From: Allodiplogaster sudhausi
Lineage: Eukaryota; Nematoda; Chromadorea; Rhabditida; Diplogasteridae
Direction: 5' to 3'
Assembly: GCA_945643635.1 (NCBI GenBank)
Contig: CALZFC010000005.1
Span: forward strand, 10,124,501 to 10,188,500
DNA length: 64,000 nucleotides
The notes below the pieces were generated by a model that searched no databases, was not told where the DNA came from, and was given only the letters and a program-made list of their open reading frames with translations. How positions within the stretch are numbered: the first letter of the stretch is position 1; every line of letters starts with the position of its first letter. A program made the translations under genes and the position numbers. This document shows positions 31,082-42,007 of the stretch, piece after piece.

Positions 31082-33404
31082 ATGCAACTTTCCGTCTGCT
31101 ACTCTAAAGCGAGCAAGAGTCCAAGGAAATATGTCCTTCAATTCCTGATCCTTTCCACCATCGTAATTCTTCTCTTCATCTACGAAGCCGAAATACAACA
31201 AATCGTCTGCCAGAAGGTTGGATGTCTTGGCCAAATCAATATTTTTTTCCTTAACACAATTTAAAAATTTTCCGAATTTAACCTTTCATAATTGCAGATT
31301 CCACTGAGTGATGATCGGGAACTTGACAATCAGCCGGTCATTCTCGCTTGGACGAAATTCTTCAGGTTAATTAACAATATTTTGTTCATGCAAAAAGATG
31401 ACGTCACTCAAATCTCCCTCGAAGTGTTCTGAATGGCGCCATGTTTAGTTATGTAACATCACTTAAAGGTGCACGAAACTGAATTTTCTGTATTCTACTT
31501 ACTTTTGCCTCTCTATAACTCATGCACTCTCGCCCTTCTGTCAGAAAAAAAAACCGTGAATTCAACCTTGAGTTTGGGCAATAAAAGATAAGTTAAAAAA
31601 AATTATTTTAGAAATTATTTTCCAGTGTTGTCCTACCAATGGGTGGTGCATTAAAATTTCATCATTTTCTGCATTTTAGTGGAAAGCTCGACGTGCTACT
31701 TCGAGATAACCTCGTTGATTGCCCATTCAAGTGCCAGATCTGGGCAAGGACGGATCAGAGGTTATGCAGATAATATGAACTGTGTCTGAATGATGCGACC
31801 TTATATTTGAGGGTAGACTTTTGGTCTTACCACTTTGAAAATCATTGATAGTTTAATTACAGCGACGATGAGAGGGCGGACGCGATTGTTTTCCACATCC
31901 GAGATCTGCGCAAGAATGACCTTCTCCGACACCGACGAGCCGAGCAGTACTTCGTCTTCTTTCTCCTAGAGTCACCAATCTACTCCAAGAGGATTCAACT
32001 GGTACAATATGCATTTTGGCTCGTGTCAAAATTGTTAACATTTGTGGCGGGCCCGATGGTTATTACAATAACTATAGCAAATTAACTTCCTAACTTTCCA
32101 ATACTTTAATTTTGCTTAATCAAAAAATCACATTTAAAATTAAGAGAATAAAGAATCTTATTCGACAGGTTCCACGTGACTTCTTCAATGCAACTCTTGG
32201 ATACCTTCGCGGGCCAGGCGCGTACCGCTGGACATATGGGGACTTCTATCCGATTAATGGAAAATCTCACTTGCCACTTCGAAACTGGACCATCACAAGC
32301 AAGGAGCAAGTTGTGCCCATTTTCCTTAAAAAAAGAATTATATTAAGATAATAAAAGGGTTCTCCTTTAAGTGATAACTCCTTTAAATTAAGATCGATGC
32401 TGCAATTAAGCAGAAGAACGCCGTGGCATTCGCTCTCGTTTCGAATTGCCGCAAAACAAACTCGAAAGACAGAGCTATATTCAGGTTCGGCGGCATTCTT
32501 CAGATGTGTTAACATCACTGAAAGTAATTCAACTTCAACTAATAGATATTCAGATTTCAATTATCAAATATTTTAATTTTAATTTTCATTTTAGCTTTAA
32601 GCAGCATTTACTTTGGAATTCATTAGTAAGAAAAAGGATGACAATAGCAGTGAAAATTCTTCCAGAGTCACACTTCTTCTATCTCGCCTTTGAGAACTCG
32701 CTCTGCACAGATTATGTGACGGAGAAATTCTTTCGCATCCAGCATCTCGTTGTTCCCGTTGTGCTGCGTCGGGCCTTTCTGAAGGGTCTTTTTTTTGTCT
32801 TTTTCCCCATGCTTCATCCGAAAACTCTGTACACGTTGTATTTGTATTAATTATCGCAAAATAAGGCATGACACTAGATGGAGGAAGCAATTTTGCTAAA
32901 ATATCTTAATCTTCTTAGGAATTGCGCCCGATTCCTCTTTCGTAGCTGCCGATGATTTCTCGTCTCCAAAGGAACTGGCAAAGTTTCTCGTTGCCGTCTC
33001 AAAGAATCTAACAAGATATCGAGAGTGCGTTTATACATTTATTACTGCTAAAAATGTGCCGTAAATATTAAACAAAACTAAAACTATAAATCGTAATTTA
33101 GCAGAATAATTTTTGTTTTAGGTTCTTCGACTGGACCAAACAATTCTATCAGGAGACTCCAGAAAATTCGAGCGGTAAGAAGTGTTTCTTCTTGAACAAA
33201 AAACCAAAAACAACAAGTTCAAGTTTGTATCAGTATTTCATAGCTGATGTAAAATGGCCATTTGCAGGAATCTGCAATCTGTGTCGTGACTTGCATTTCG
33301 CAAATGTCTCCTCGCCCTGGCCGAGGAGTTCCCCGGATATTCGAGAGTATTATTCTACCAAACAATGCGAAGCTGGCGCTGGCGAGAAATTGGCTCGTAC
33401 TTAG
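31082..33404 (+). CDS. Alpha-1,3-fucosyltransferase (GT10), 10 exons
   Basis: A Golgi type II membrane enzyme that transfers fucose from GDP-fucose to GlcNAc in N-glycans or Lewis-type structures. Exons: 31082-31216, 31298-31365, 31680-31760, 31863-32001, 32169-32309, 32393-32484, 32595-32785, 32919-33024, 33122-33174, 33268-33404. They total 1,143 bases (380 aa), in phase throughout. Exon 1 gives a short cytoplasmic tail and a signal anchor (FLILSTIVILLFIYEAE). GT10 landmarks are ADAIVFHIRDL, the LESP motif after an Arg-rich stretch, ALVSNCRKTNSKDRA, and the signature FYLAFENSLCTDYVTEKFF with VVPVVLRR (about residues 247-275). A C-terminal ICNLCRDLHF follows. The usual VDxYGxC segment between SNC and FYLAFENS is replaced by an unusual Lys/Arg-rich stretch. 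Substrate linkage cannot be read from the sequence. Confidence 0.92.
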
Positions 33405-34157
33405 CCACGAATTCAAAGTACAATTGAATGCATCAAATATATGCCTTTCCCCAAACGAATATTTTTATTAATTGTGATTATACGTTCAGTTGGGGAATCG
33501 ATTGTTCGTCTATTCTTTTCAGTGCCATTGTGAGTGATAAAAATGTTCTTCTAACTTCCAATGTTCAGCTCAGCCTCATTACAAACATTCAGAAAGGTCG
33601 GCATTTTATGTGACAATCAATTACAGTTTTCTGTTGCTGAAGAAATTTGAGGTTAAAATATTATCATATTAAAGAAGTCAAGTCGAGGGGCCGTGAAAGA
33701 GTAGACAGTGATGCTTGGCGATGGTAGAACTTCTATTCATTTGTGGTACAGAGATGGTACCCTGGTGCCAGATTCTGTCGTCATCCAGGAAGAAAACAGC
33801 CCGCTGCCTAAATGTTAAATTTTCAGATAATGTTGTTGTTATTGTGATTGTCATCTACAATTGAGTCGTATGCTTTATTGCTGGATTCGATGGAAGAGTC
33901 CAAAAGGACTAAAAAAAGGAATGCTTTACACATGTCAAGGCCTATCCATAGAATGCAACAATTTGTTTTTTTTTTTTTTTAGAAAAAGTATACAAACATA
34001 AGCCTAAGACTTTCTGCAGCTCTAGCTGGCACTTTTATCGTTTCTCATGCAGTTCCCATCCTGTTAATGTCTGATGAAACTAACAAACGAAGTAAATGGT
34101 AAAGGTCTCATCCTCAAGCTAACAAACTCAGGATTACCCTCATGAAGTACGGCGGCA
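33405..34157. other. Intergenic, nothing recognised
   Basis: AT-rich sequence downstream of the fucosyltransferase, presumably including its 3' untranslated region. No exon, repeat or RNA gene was supported. The right edge is the start of a direct duplication with 36,486 onwards. Confidence 0.4.
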
Positions 34158-35615
34158 GCGGCAGTTGTCACTTCAGATATCGCCAGACATGTCTTTCATT
34201 GCCCGCATTTGGAATAAAAAGACATTTTCCGCGTTTTATCAAGATAGCCCAAAAATATTTTACGATGGATGAACAACCATGAATTTTTAATGGACAAAAT
34301 TGATCGGCTTGGAATTGATGAAAGGAATGAGTGTCTTCCTGAGGTGGTGACAACCGCCAGTGCCCGTCATATTTCAGACGGAAGTTGGCTCTTCGCATGC
34401 GAACTTCGTGGCATCGAAATTGGCGACTTTGGAGCGCTCGCGATCGAATCTCACCTAGGCAAAGGAAATATCGCCTGCTCATTCTAGAATGTCATTTCTA
34501 TTTCTAAGCTGGAAAGTCCACTGCTGGCACCTGCGGGAGGCCTGTGTAGATGTGCTCCTTGAGAGGATGCGCCTCGAGACCTTCGATCGATCGATTCAGC
34601 AGCATTTCTCCGATGCAAGAGATGGCAGCGTAGTCAAAGGAGGGCATCAACTGAAAAGCGGTCCAAATGGATTTGCAGAATACAACTAGAACACAAATCT
34701 GGCCTTGTTGGCCATGATGTAGGCGGAGTCTTCCAAGAACGGCAGATCCTCAACGCCAAAGATGCAGATGGAATGTCTCCACTTGCCAGAGCCGCAGTTC
34801 TCGAGATATCCGGTCCAAAGAGTCAGTCTGAATGAGGACTTGAATTATGCACGAAATGTAGTGAAAAATACTAATAGCTAACTTGGAGACAAAAAAAAAC
34901 CAATACATGCATACAATGAGATGATAAAAGCATTGAAAATCAATTTTTATTTATCCGATTTTAAGCCTGCCTTGTGACATATCGATGAATGTTGCCCTTA
35001 ACGCCGATTAAGTCAACGAGACACTTGGACGTGATCCCGCCGGGAAGTCTGAGCTCGGGCGTCACTGCGATCGTAGGCACCAGCATCTCGTCAACGGCGA
35101 ACTTCTAGGATTCCTAACTTCTTGGTTTCCGTACTTCCAAGATTCCGTACTTCTAGGATTCCGTACGTCTAGGACTCCGTTCTTCTAGGACAACAAATGA
35201 TATTTGATAAGCCCCTTACCCCTCCATTCAACTGCTCCATCAGCTTGGTGTAGTTGATGCGAGAGAGAAGAAAGTCGAGGTAGGACGGGCGAGCGCCATT
35301 TGGTTGTAGCCATCCCCATGTTAACGAAGCTGTTTCGCAGCTCTTCGTTTGATCTGAAAGAGAATTTTCACTCTCTTCCTGTCAATAATAAACATACAAA
35401 ATAATTACTTAGGATAGAAGAAAACGACTTTGAGTAAATCCTGTTGGGGCATATTCTGAGTTTGCCGAGATTCTTTTCCAGAAAAGCCTCGCAACGGCCA
35501 GCGGGACAGAGTAAAAGCTCCCAATCGTTAGAGCCGTTCAACAATTGGAAGATGCGAACCAATTCAGCGTTGGACTTGATGATTATGTCGTGATTCTGTA
35601 ACAAGCAAATAATTG
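34158..35615 (-). pseudogene. 3' half of a duplicated GT14 branching enzyme
   Basis: This is a direct duplicate of about 36,486-37,915, covering the last five exons of the GT14 gene and flanking sequence, including the TAG stop at 34,504-34,506. The last two exons are still clean (RHSICIFGVEDL; LMPSFDYAAISC). The exon with NHDIIIKSNAELVRI has an extra base near 35,440 (GTTGGGG against GTGGGG in the intact gene), which shifts its frame. The KGNNEMSLSRQ segment of the intact gene is replaced by unrelated residues. The upstream exons are missing on this strand; the similarity stops inside the intron just above the NHD exon. The 5' half lies next door in opposite orientation. Confidence 0.8.
35106..35190. 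repeat. 16-bp minisatellite (TTCCGTACTTCTAGGA units), pseudogene copy
   Basis: About five imperfect 16-17 base units such as TTCCGTACTTCTAGGA run back to back. A sister array is at 37,400-37,490 in the intact gene. On the minus strand each unit contains TCCTAG, resembling a 3' splice site. Confidence 0.75.
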
Positions 35616-35659
35616 CTTAACTTCGAAGTCGCCAATATTTTTTTTCTATTATGGTAATT

Positions 35660-36378
35660 CGATCATGGAAATGTCCCAACACGACAAAAGAAGACTTCGC
35701 GCTGAGGAAATTTGCATGTGTAGTTTAAGTGATCATTAATCATTAGCCACTTTCCCCTATTGGATCGGCGGCGAGCGGACGACTCTCTCTCTTTCCATCG
35801 GAGCGGCGCCATATCGCACTTCGCGAGGATATTTAGTGAGAATTGTTTCACTCATGCTTTACTACTTTTGTCCTAGGTACTAATAAGAACTTTAGAAACT
35901 TCCACTTATTTTGATTTATTTCCTTTTTTAAATCAATATCAGTCAATTTTCAAATATTATGAGAGTTCGCTGCAGACTGCGGGCTTCCTGGCCAAGAATG
36001 GCAGAGTTCGGGAGATCTCCTCTACTTTTGCTGATCTGCTTCACGAGCGCAACAATTTACTTCCTTCTCGAATTTCGGATTCAACTCGAAACTCCTATAG
36101 CAGGCAAGAATGGAGCTCTTTTTTCCAAAGAAAAGAAAGCTTGCACTTAATTTTTCCATAGATGGCTTCGTTCTCCACCATTGAAGCCATAACGATTTAA
36201 CATTTTTTTTCAGCTTACATCCGCAGTAGGAAGGCAATTTCTACAAAGAAGTAGTGTATGTGATTTCAACAGCCTACATTGTTTCCTCTTTAGCAGATCG
36301 GGCTGATATCGTGAAGACAATCGAAATTCAGCAAGACAGGGGAATGGAGAAAGCCTCAGCGACTGGACGACCCAGACA
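35660..36378 (+). pseudogene. Inverted 5' half of the duplicated GT14 gene
   Basis: This region is the inverted counterpart of about 38,700-39,370. A 63-codon frame from 35,959 begins MRVRCRLRASWPRM and has a signal anchor, as in the intact gene, but ends at a stop. The donor after the signal-anchor exon (TACGTTAAT in the intact gene) is altered to TGCACTTAAT, and the next donor GTAATT has become GCAATT. Similarity to the stem exon stops abruptly at about 36,378. Its orientation is opposite to the 3' half at 34.2-35.6 kb, so no intact transcript can be made. Confidence 0.8.
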
Positions 36379-36485
36379 AAAAAAATGCACAATGGTGCAC
36401 TTCTCTCGAATGGTCGACTCTAGTCCAAGTTCCAGTCTTCTCACGCCTGCTTTTTCCAGATTTTCTGATATGCAGTCGCCACTTC
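36379..36485 (+). repeat. Copied 5'-flank fragment
   Basis: CACAATGGTGCACTTCTCTC at 36,387-36,406 and the following 60 bases match 39,463-39,545 with about one substitution in seven, in direct orientation. This marks a second junction of the rearrangement that produced the broken GT14 copy. Confidence 0.65.
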
Positions 36486-36797
36486 AGATATAGCCAGACA
36501 TGTCTTTCATTGCCCGCATTAGGAATAAAAATACACTTTCCGTGTTTTATCAAGATAGCGCAAAAATTTTTCCGATGGATGAACAACCATGAATTTATAA
36601 ATGGGCATAATTGATCAGTTTGGAATTGATGGAAGGAATGAGAGTGAGGTGGTTAGAACCACCTGTTAAAGAAGGAAGTTGGCTCTTCGCATGCAAAGTT
36701 CGTGGCATCAAAATTAGCGTTTGTGGAGCGCTCGCGATCGAATCTCACCTAGGCAAAGGAAATATCGCCTGCTCATTCTAGAAAGTAATTTCTATTT

Positions 36798-39117
36798 CTA
36801 AGCTGGAAAGTCCACTGCTGGCACCTGCGGGAGGCCTGTGTAGATGTGCTCCTTGAGACTATGCGCCTCGAGACCTTCGATCGATCGGTTCACCAGCATT
36901 TCTCCGATGCAAGAGATGGCAGCGTAGTCAAAGGAGGGCATCAACTGAAAAGCGGTACAAAAGGATTTGCAGAATACAACTAGAACACAAATCTGGCCTT
37001 GTTGGCCATGATGTAGGCGGAGTCTTCCAAGAACGGCAGATCCTCAACGCCAAAGATGCAGGTGTCGTGTCTCCACTTGCCAGAACCACAGTTCTCGGGA
37101 TGTTTGGCCCAAAGATTCAGTCTGAATATGGGCTTGAATTATATGCAAAAATTGTAGATAATACCAATGCGGAAGTTGAAAATAAAAGGCATACATGCAT
37201 ATGTACTATGACAAGCGAAAAGCATTGAGAATCAATTCTTTATTTGATTTGTTCATATTCTGCCCGCCTTGTGACATGTCGATGAATGTTAGCCTTGAGG
37301 TCGCTTTCTCGTACGAGACACTTGGACGTGAATCCGCCGGGAAGTCTTAGCTCAGGCGTCACTGCGATCGTGTGCACCAGAATTTCGTCCACGCCGTAGT
37401 CCTAGGATTCCTTACTTCTTGGTTTCCGTACTTCTAAGATTCCGTACTTCTAGGACTCCGTACGTCTAGGACTCCGTTCTTCTAGGACAACAAATGACAT
37501 TTGATAAGTTGCATTTCCATGTGTTAATGACCCCTTACCCCTCCATTCAACTGATCCATCAGCTTGGTGTAGTTGATGCGAGAAAGAAGAAAGTCGACGG
37601 TCTGACGGGAGAGTGACATTTCGTTGTTGCCTTTTCCCCATGACAACGAAGCCTTTTCGCAGCTCTTCGTTTGATCTGGAAGAGAATTTCTCTCTTTTCC
37701 TGTCAATATTACTTATGTTAGAAGAAAATGACTTTGAGTAAATCCAGTGGGGCATATTCCGAGTTTGCCGAGATTCGTTTCCAGAAAAGCCTCGCAACGG
37801 CCAGCGGGACAGAGTAAAAGCTCCCAATCGTTTGAGCCGTTCAACAATTGGAAGATGCGAACCAATTCAGCGTTGGACTTGATGATTATGTCGTGATTCT
37901 ATAACAAACAAATAATTGCTTGGCTGCGAAAAATCAGGATGTGTCTGTTCTTGCAATTTTGGTCAAGATCATGCTGGCCTGCATGAGAATGACGTATCTC
38001 CATGGCTTGGCTGCCAGCTGTCGGAGGCAGTCAAAGTGGGCGTGGTTCATGAAGTGGCCGTCCGAGTCGAGTTTGTACTCCGACTCAGCGAGCAAGACGT
38101 TCGGCAGACACGCTGCGAGGGCTGTGAGGTGGGGGCGGAAGGAAAGGTTGGCCTTCAATATTTAAAACATTAATTAAATACTTTCAAATTGGTAAATATT
38201 TGTTCCTATGACACCATTTACAGCAAGATGTATACAATTCGTTCTAAAAGAGAAACGACAGACGTTTAATGACCAGACTAATTAGAATAGAAACCTTTTT
38301 GTCCATTGCGAAGCAGTACCAATTCTCTTGCGAATACGTAAAGGCCAATTGTTCTTCCAGTAATTCGTAGTCCTAAAAAGGCCACAATATCACTTTTGTT
38401 AAGTACCTTCGAGTGACAACGGGTCCTACCGTGTAGACGACTTTCGCAAATGCAATTGGGAATCCAGAGTTCGCATTTCGAGGTGGGAGGACACGAGATC
38501 GAATCGCTTCACAACTCAGATTCAGCTAAAAGATTCCAATCAGATAATATTGTTGCGTTGATTATCGACCAGCTGCCCATTCTGAGACCTTGAGATTTGG
38601 AATGAGAGTTGGTCTCTTGGAAGCAATCTTCCTTGCGTATTCCTTGTCACCAGCAAACAAGCGGGCGCAGTCCACATTAGCCACTTCTGGCCGTTTTGGA
38701 TGTCTTGGTCGTCCAGTCGCTGAGGCTTTGTCCATTCCCCTGTCTTGCTGAATTTCGATTGTCTTCACGACATCAGCCCGATCTGCTAAAGAAGAAACAG
38801 TGTAGGTTGTTGAAATCACCTACACTACTTCTTTGTACAAATTACCTTCCTAATGCGGATGTAAGCTTTAAAATAGTTAAATCGCTAGGGATAGTTTAGT
38901 GGAGAAGGAAGATATCGATGGAAAAATTAACGTAAGCTTTGTTTTGTTTGGAAAAAAGAGTTTCATTCGTGCCTGCTATAGGAGTTTCGTGTCGAATCCC
39001 AAATTCAAGAAGTAAGTAAAGATTTGCAATCGTGAGGCCGATCAGCAAAAGTAGCCGAGATCTCCTGAACCTTGCCATTCTTGGCCAGGAAACGCGCAGT
39101 CTGCAGCGAACTCTCAT
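36798..39117 (-). CDS. GT14 beta-1,6-N-acetylglucosaminyltransferase (core-2/I-branching type), 11 exons
   Basis: A Golgi type II enzyme of the family that adds branching GlcNAc to O-glycans or related acceptors. Minus-strand exons: 39117-38932, 38884-38846, 38747-38589, 38525-38430, 38372-38295, 38152-37979, 37898-37733, 37675-37539, 37401-37268, 37121-36989, 36944-36798. Sum 1,449 bases (482 aa), all in phase; exons 2 and 3 in the stem are the least certain. Exon 1 encodes a signal anchor (RLLLLIGLTIANLYLLLEF). Family landmarks follow: DCARLFAGDKEY, FPIAFAKVVYT, ENWYCFAMDKK, CLPNVLLAESEYKLDSDGHF, WRYVILMQ-NHDIIIKSNAELVRI, KGNNEMSLSRQTVDFLL, YGVDEILVHT, LRLPGGFTSKC, CGSGKWRH and CIFGVEDL, then IMANKARF and LMPSFDYAAISCI. 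Introns 6 and 9 require GC donors. The acceptor sugar cannot be predicted. Confidence 0.9.
37400..37490. repeat. 16-bp minisatellite abutting GT14 exon 9
   Basis: Units like TTCCGTACTTCTAGGACT repeat about five times in the intron immediately upstream (minus strand) of the exon ending at 37,401. The functional acceptor TCCTAG lies in the last unit, so the array carries several near-copies of the splice acceptor. Confidence 0.75.
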
Positions 39118-39459
39118 TATATTTGAAAATTTGAATGGCATTGATTTTTTTCATTAGAAATTAATCAAAGTAAGTGAGAGTCGCTATGTTGTTAATAAAG
39201 CAAAAAAAAGTGGTAAAGAAAGAGTGAAAAAATTCTCACTAAATATCCTAGCGAAATATGGCACGGCTCTGGTGGAAAGAGTAGAGCGTCGGCCGCACGT
39301 CGACGATCCAACAGGGGAAAGTGGCTTATGAGCCCCGATTAATGATCACCTAAAACATATGCATATGCAACTTTCCTCTTCGCGAAGTCTCTTTTCGAGT
39401 TGGGAGATTTCCATGAGTTAAAACGCTCGATAGAGAAAAAATTATAATTTCTCCATCAC

Positions 39460-39979
39460 TACACAATGGTGCACTTCTCTCGAACGGCCGTCTCTTGTCC
39501 AAGCTCCCGTCTTCTCCCGCTTATTTTTTCGCTTTTCTGATGCTTCTCATGCTCTTTGCTGTTCCCTCCGTCCTACGCTCCCTCATAAACAGTAATAAAA
39601 GTAGCAAACTCACAAGTAGAGCTAAGAACAACACTGTTGCGAATAACATTGCGAAATTTCGAAACGATATTTTTGATTTTATTTATGAATTCCAAGTTCC
39701 GGTGGCCGTCTGCCTTGCATTCCGGCCTATGCATTTAAATGATGAGGACGATCTGGTTTGAAACTGTGTTTTGGCATCGATGACAAGCATTTGTGTTCAA
39801 GTAGATCAGGCATGTGAAAGAGAGAATTGCAGCAATGCTGGCTGATTTATTGCAAAAAAAAACAGCCATAGTACTTATCGTGAATTTCTCTGATCGCGTG
39901 GAACAGGAGGAGAGAAATTAAGAGAAGGATCTCGAGCAGTGGAGGCAAACACACAAATTGATAGCAAGCATGGTTCGTT

Positions 39980-40022
<43 letters not shown>

Positions 40023-41301
40023 CTTCGCAGAAAGCATACATTTGATGCAATTTCATGAAGAAGCACGAGTCAGTTTCTCGTCTGTGCCCTCGTCCTCGGT
40101 AACGAGACGCTTCCGTAATGCAAATCATGGCGCAGATCGCAGATTCCTTAAATTGGATATCACAAATGAGTTATGAAATATTGTTTGAAATTTGAGTTTT
40201 TATGCGATTTTTAGGCACACTTCTTTCCGCTCGAACATACTGGAATCTCCTTATAGAATATTTTGGTCTCGTCGAAAAATCTTTTTCTTTTTGTTCTTTG
40301 CATATATTCCGCTGGTTTAACTTTCATAGCATTAAAAAATGTTTAATATTCAGGTGCATTTTAAGCAGCAAAGATGAAAAAATCCTTTCGATATATTGTC
40401 ATAGAGACTGCGACGAGTAAGTTTGACAGTTCTTTTGGAGACGAGAAATCATCGGCAACAAAGAAGGAGTCGGGCGGAATTCCTAAGAAGATGAATACAT
40501 TTTAACAAAATTCCTTCCTCCAACTAGCGTAATGTATTTTGTTTGTTTTTTTATTCACATACACACATGCTTTGAGGGGAGCAGCAGGAATAAATGAAAA
40601 GTGATGAAAACAGACCAAGCCAAGAATTCTTGTAAAATGACAGGCGAAACATTTTTGGCAATGCCATTAGAGAAATTTGCATCCTCATGGATTCCCAGTC
40701 AAATCTTATTTGAGGACCAAATGAATGATGTTACTATATTTCGCAAGACAACGAGTTTGTCGAAGTAAAATATTTATAATGATTAATTGCTCATTGTCGT
40801 AAAAGATAGCTATGAACTTCCATGAACTTCCATTTTTTCACTTTCTCTTTCGTTCTCTTCTCCTATCTCTCGATCCTCCAGTTCTTCAGTTACCTATTTC
40901 TCTTTTTTCGGTTCATATTACAAAGATTCTTTAAAGGATAACACAGTCAAAGATCATCCTGAACCAAGGGCCCTATCGGCATCTGACCATGAGTGTTAGA
41001 TAAAATTTGACACTGTATTTAGAACACTCCTCAGAATTTGAAGCAATATCAAAGATAATTCTCATTTAATGGGACTCTTGTTCGTCAGTGCTTCCAGTGG
41101 CGGCTCTGAGACGAGAGAATGCCGGTTACGAAGGAAGAGTGGATGAGGCTGGCGATCTTTACTTCGTTCGAAGATGAAAATGGCATCTACAACTACTTCG
41201 TCTCGGCCATACTCCTGTCTCAAGCATGCCTCACGTTTTCTCCTATGCCGTGGACTAAAAGGTTAATATCCAGTTCAAGCAGCATGGCTTTTGATAGTTG
41301 A
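39460..41301 (+). other. Unassigned exon-like pieces, possibly one plus-strand gene
   Basis: An open segment at 39,500-39,761 reads through a hydrophobic anchor-like stretch (LMLLMLFAVPSVL), a Ser/Lys/Asn-rich stem and FQVPVAVCLAFRPMHLNDED before a stop. 40,216-40,410 has possible splice-bounded pieces ending at a GTAAGT donor near 40,419. 41,119-41,290 has a 57-codon frame (KEEWMRLAIFTSFEDENGIYNYF). The architecture resembles a type II membrane protein, and the neighbourhood is rich in glycosyltransferases, but no family signature is present and the pieces were not joined in phase. A (TA)n run lies at 39,984-40,020. Confidence 0.3.
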
Positions 41302-41390
41302 ATATAAATAGCAAAAAATATTGGTAACTTACGATAGCTTCAGTGTAGAAGGCAATTCCTAAATAAGATAAAATTCTCTCTATCCGTCTC

Positions 41391-41452
41391 TATCTTTCTT
41401 TACCTTTTTTATTTCTTCCCTCTCACACTCGTCACCCTTTTTATTTTTCTCT

Positions 41453-41502
<50 letters not shown>

Positions 41503-41951
41503 GCTCTCTCTTTTCAGATTGCGGAACTGGTGAAAAAAATTAGAAGAGGAGAGCACATCTCATGTGAGACGCGGAAATCTCGCGAGGCATGCAATCATCT
41601 CTTGCGTATGCTCCGTGAAGCTTCATAGGATTCCCTAGGCAAACATTGAAATGAGTAAGTAACAATATGTGGACATCTCTGAGTGGAGGCATTGCGTTAG
41701 ATGTGTGAAGAGAAAACAGAGAACATTTGGCGTCTTCTATGGCAAAAGGTACTTGAACATTCTTTAAGCATGTCTATGGTTATGACTGACGACGAGGGAT
41801 TGGATAAAGAGAGTATTCTGATTTTGAGATTAAAGAAGATATCAATGCAGTGTCCGAGCGTGAGAAAAGAGCAAAGTTGGAAACGTTTTATCAATAAAGG
41901 ACAAAAAGGACAGCGAATAAAAAAGGGACCTATGAAGAACAACAGAATGGA

Positions 41952-42007
<56 letters not shown>

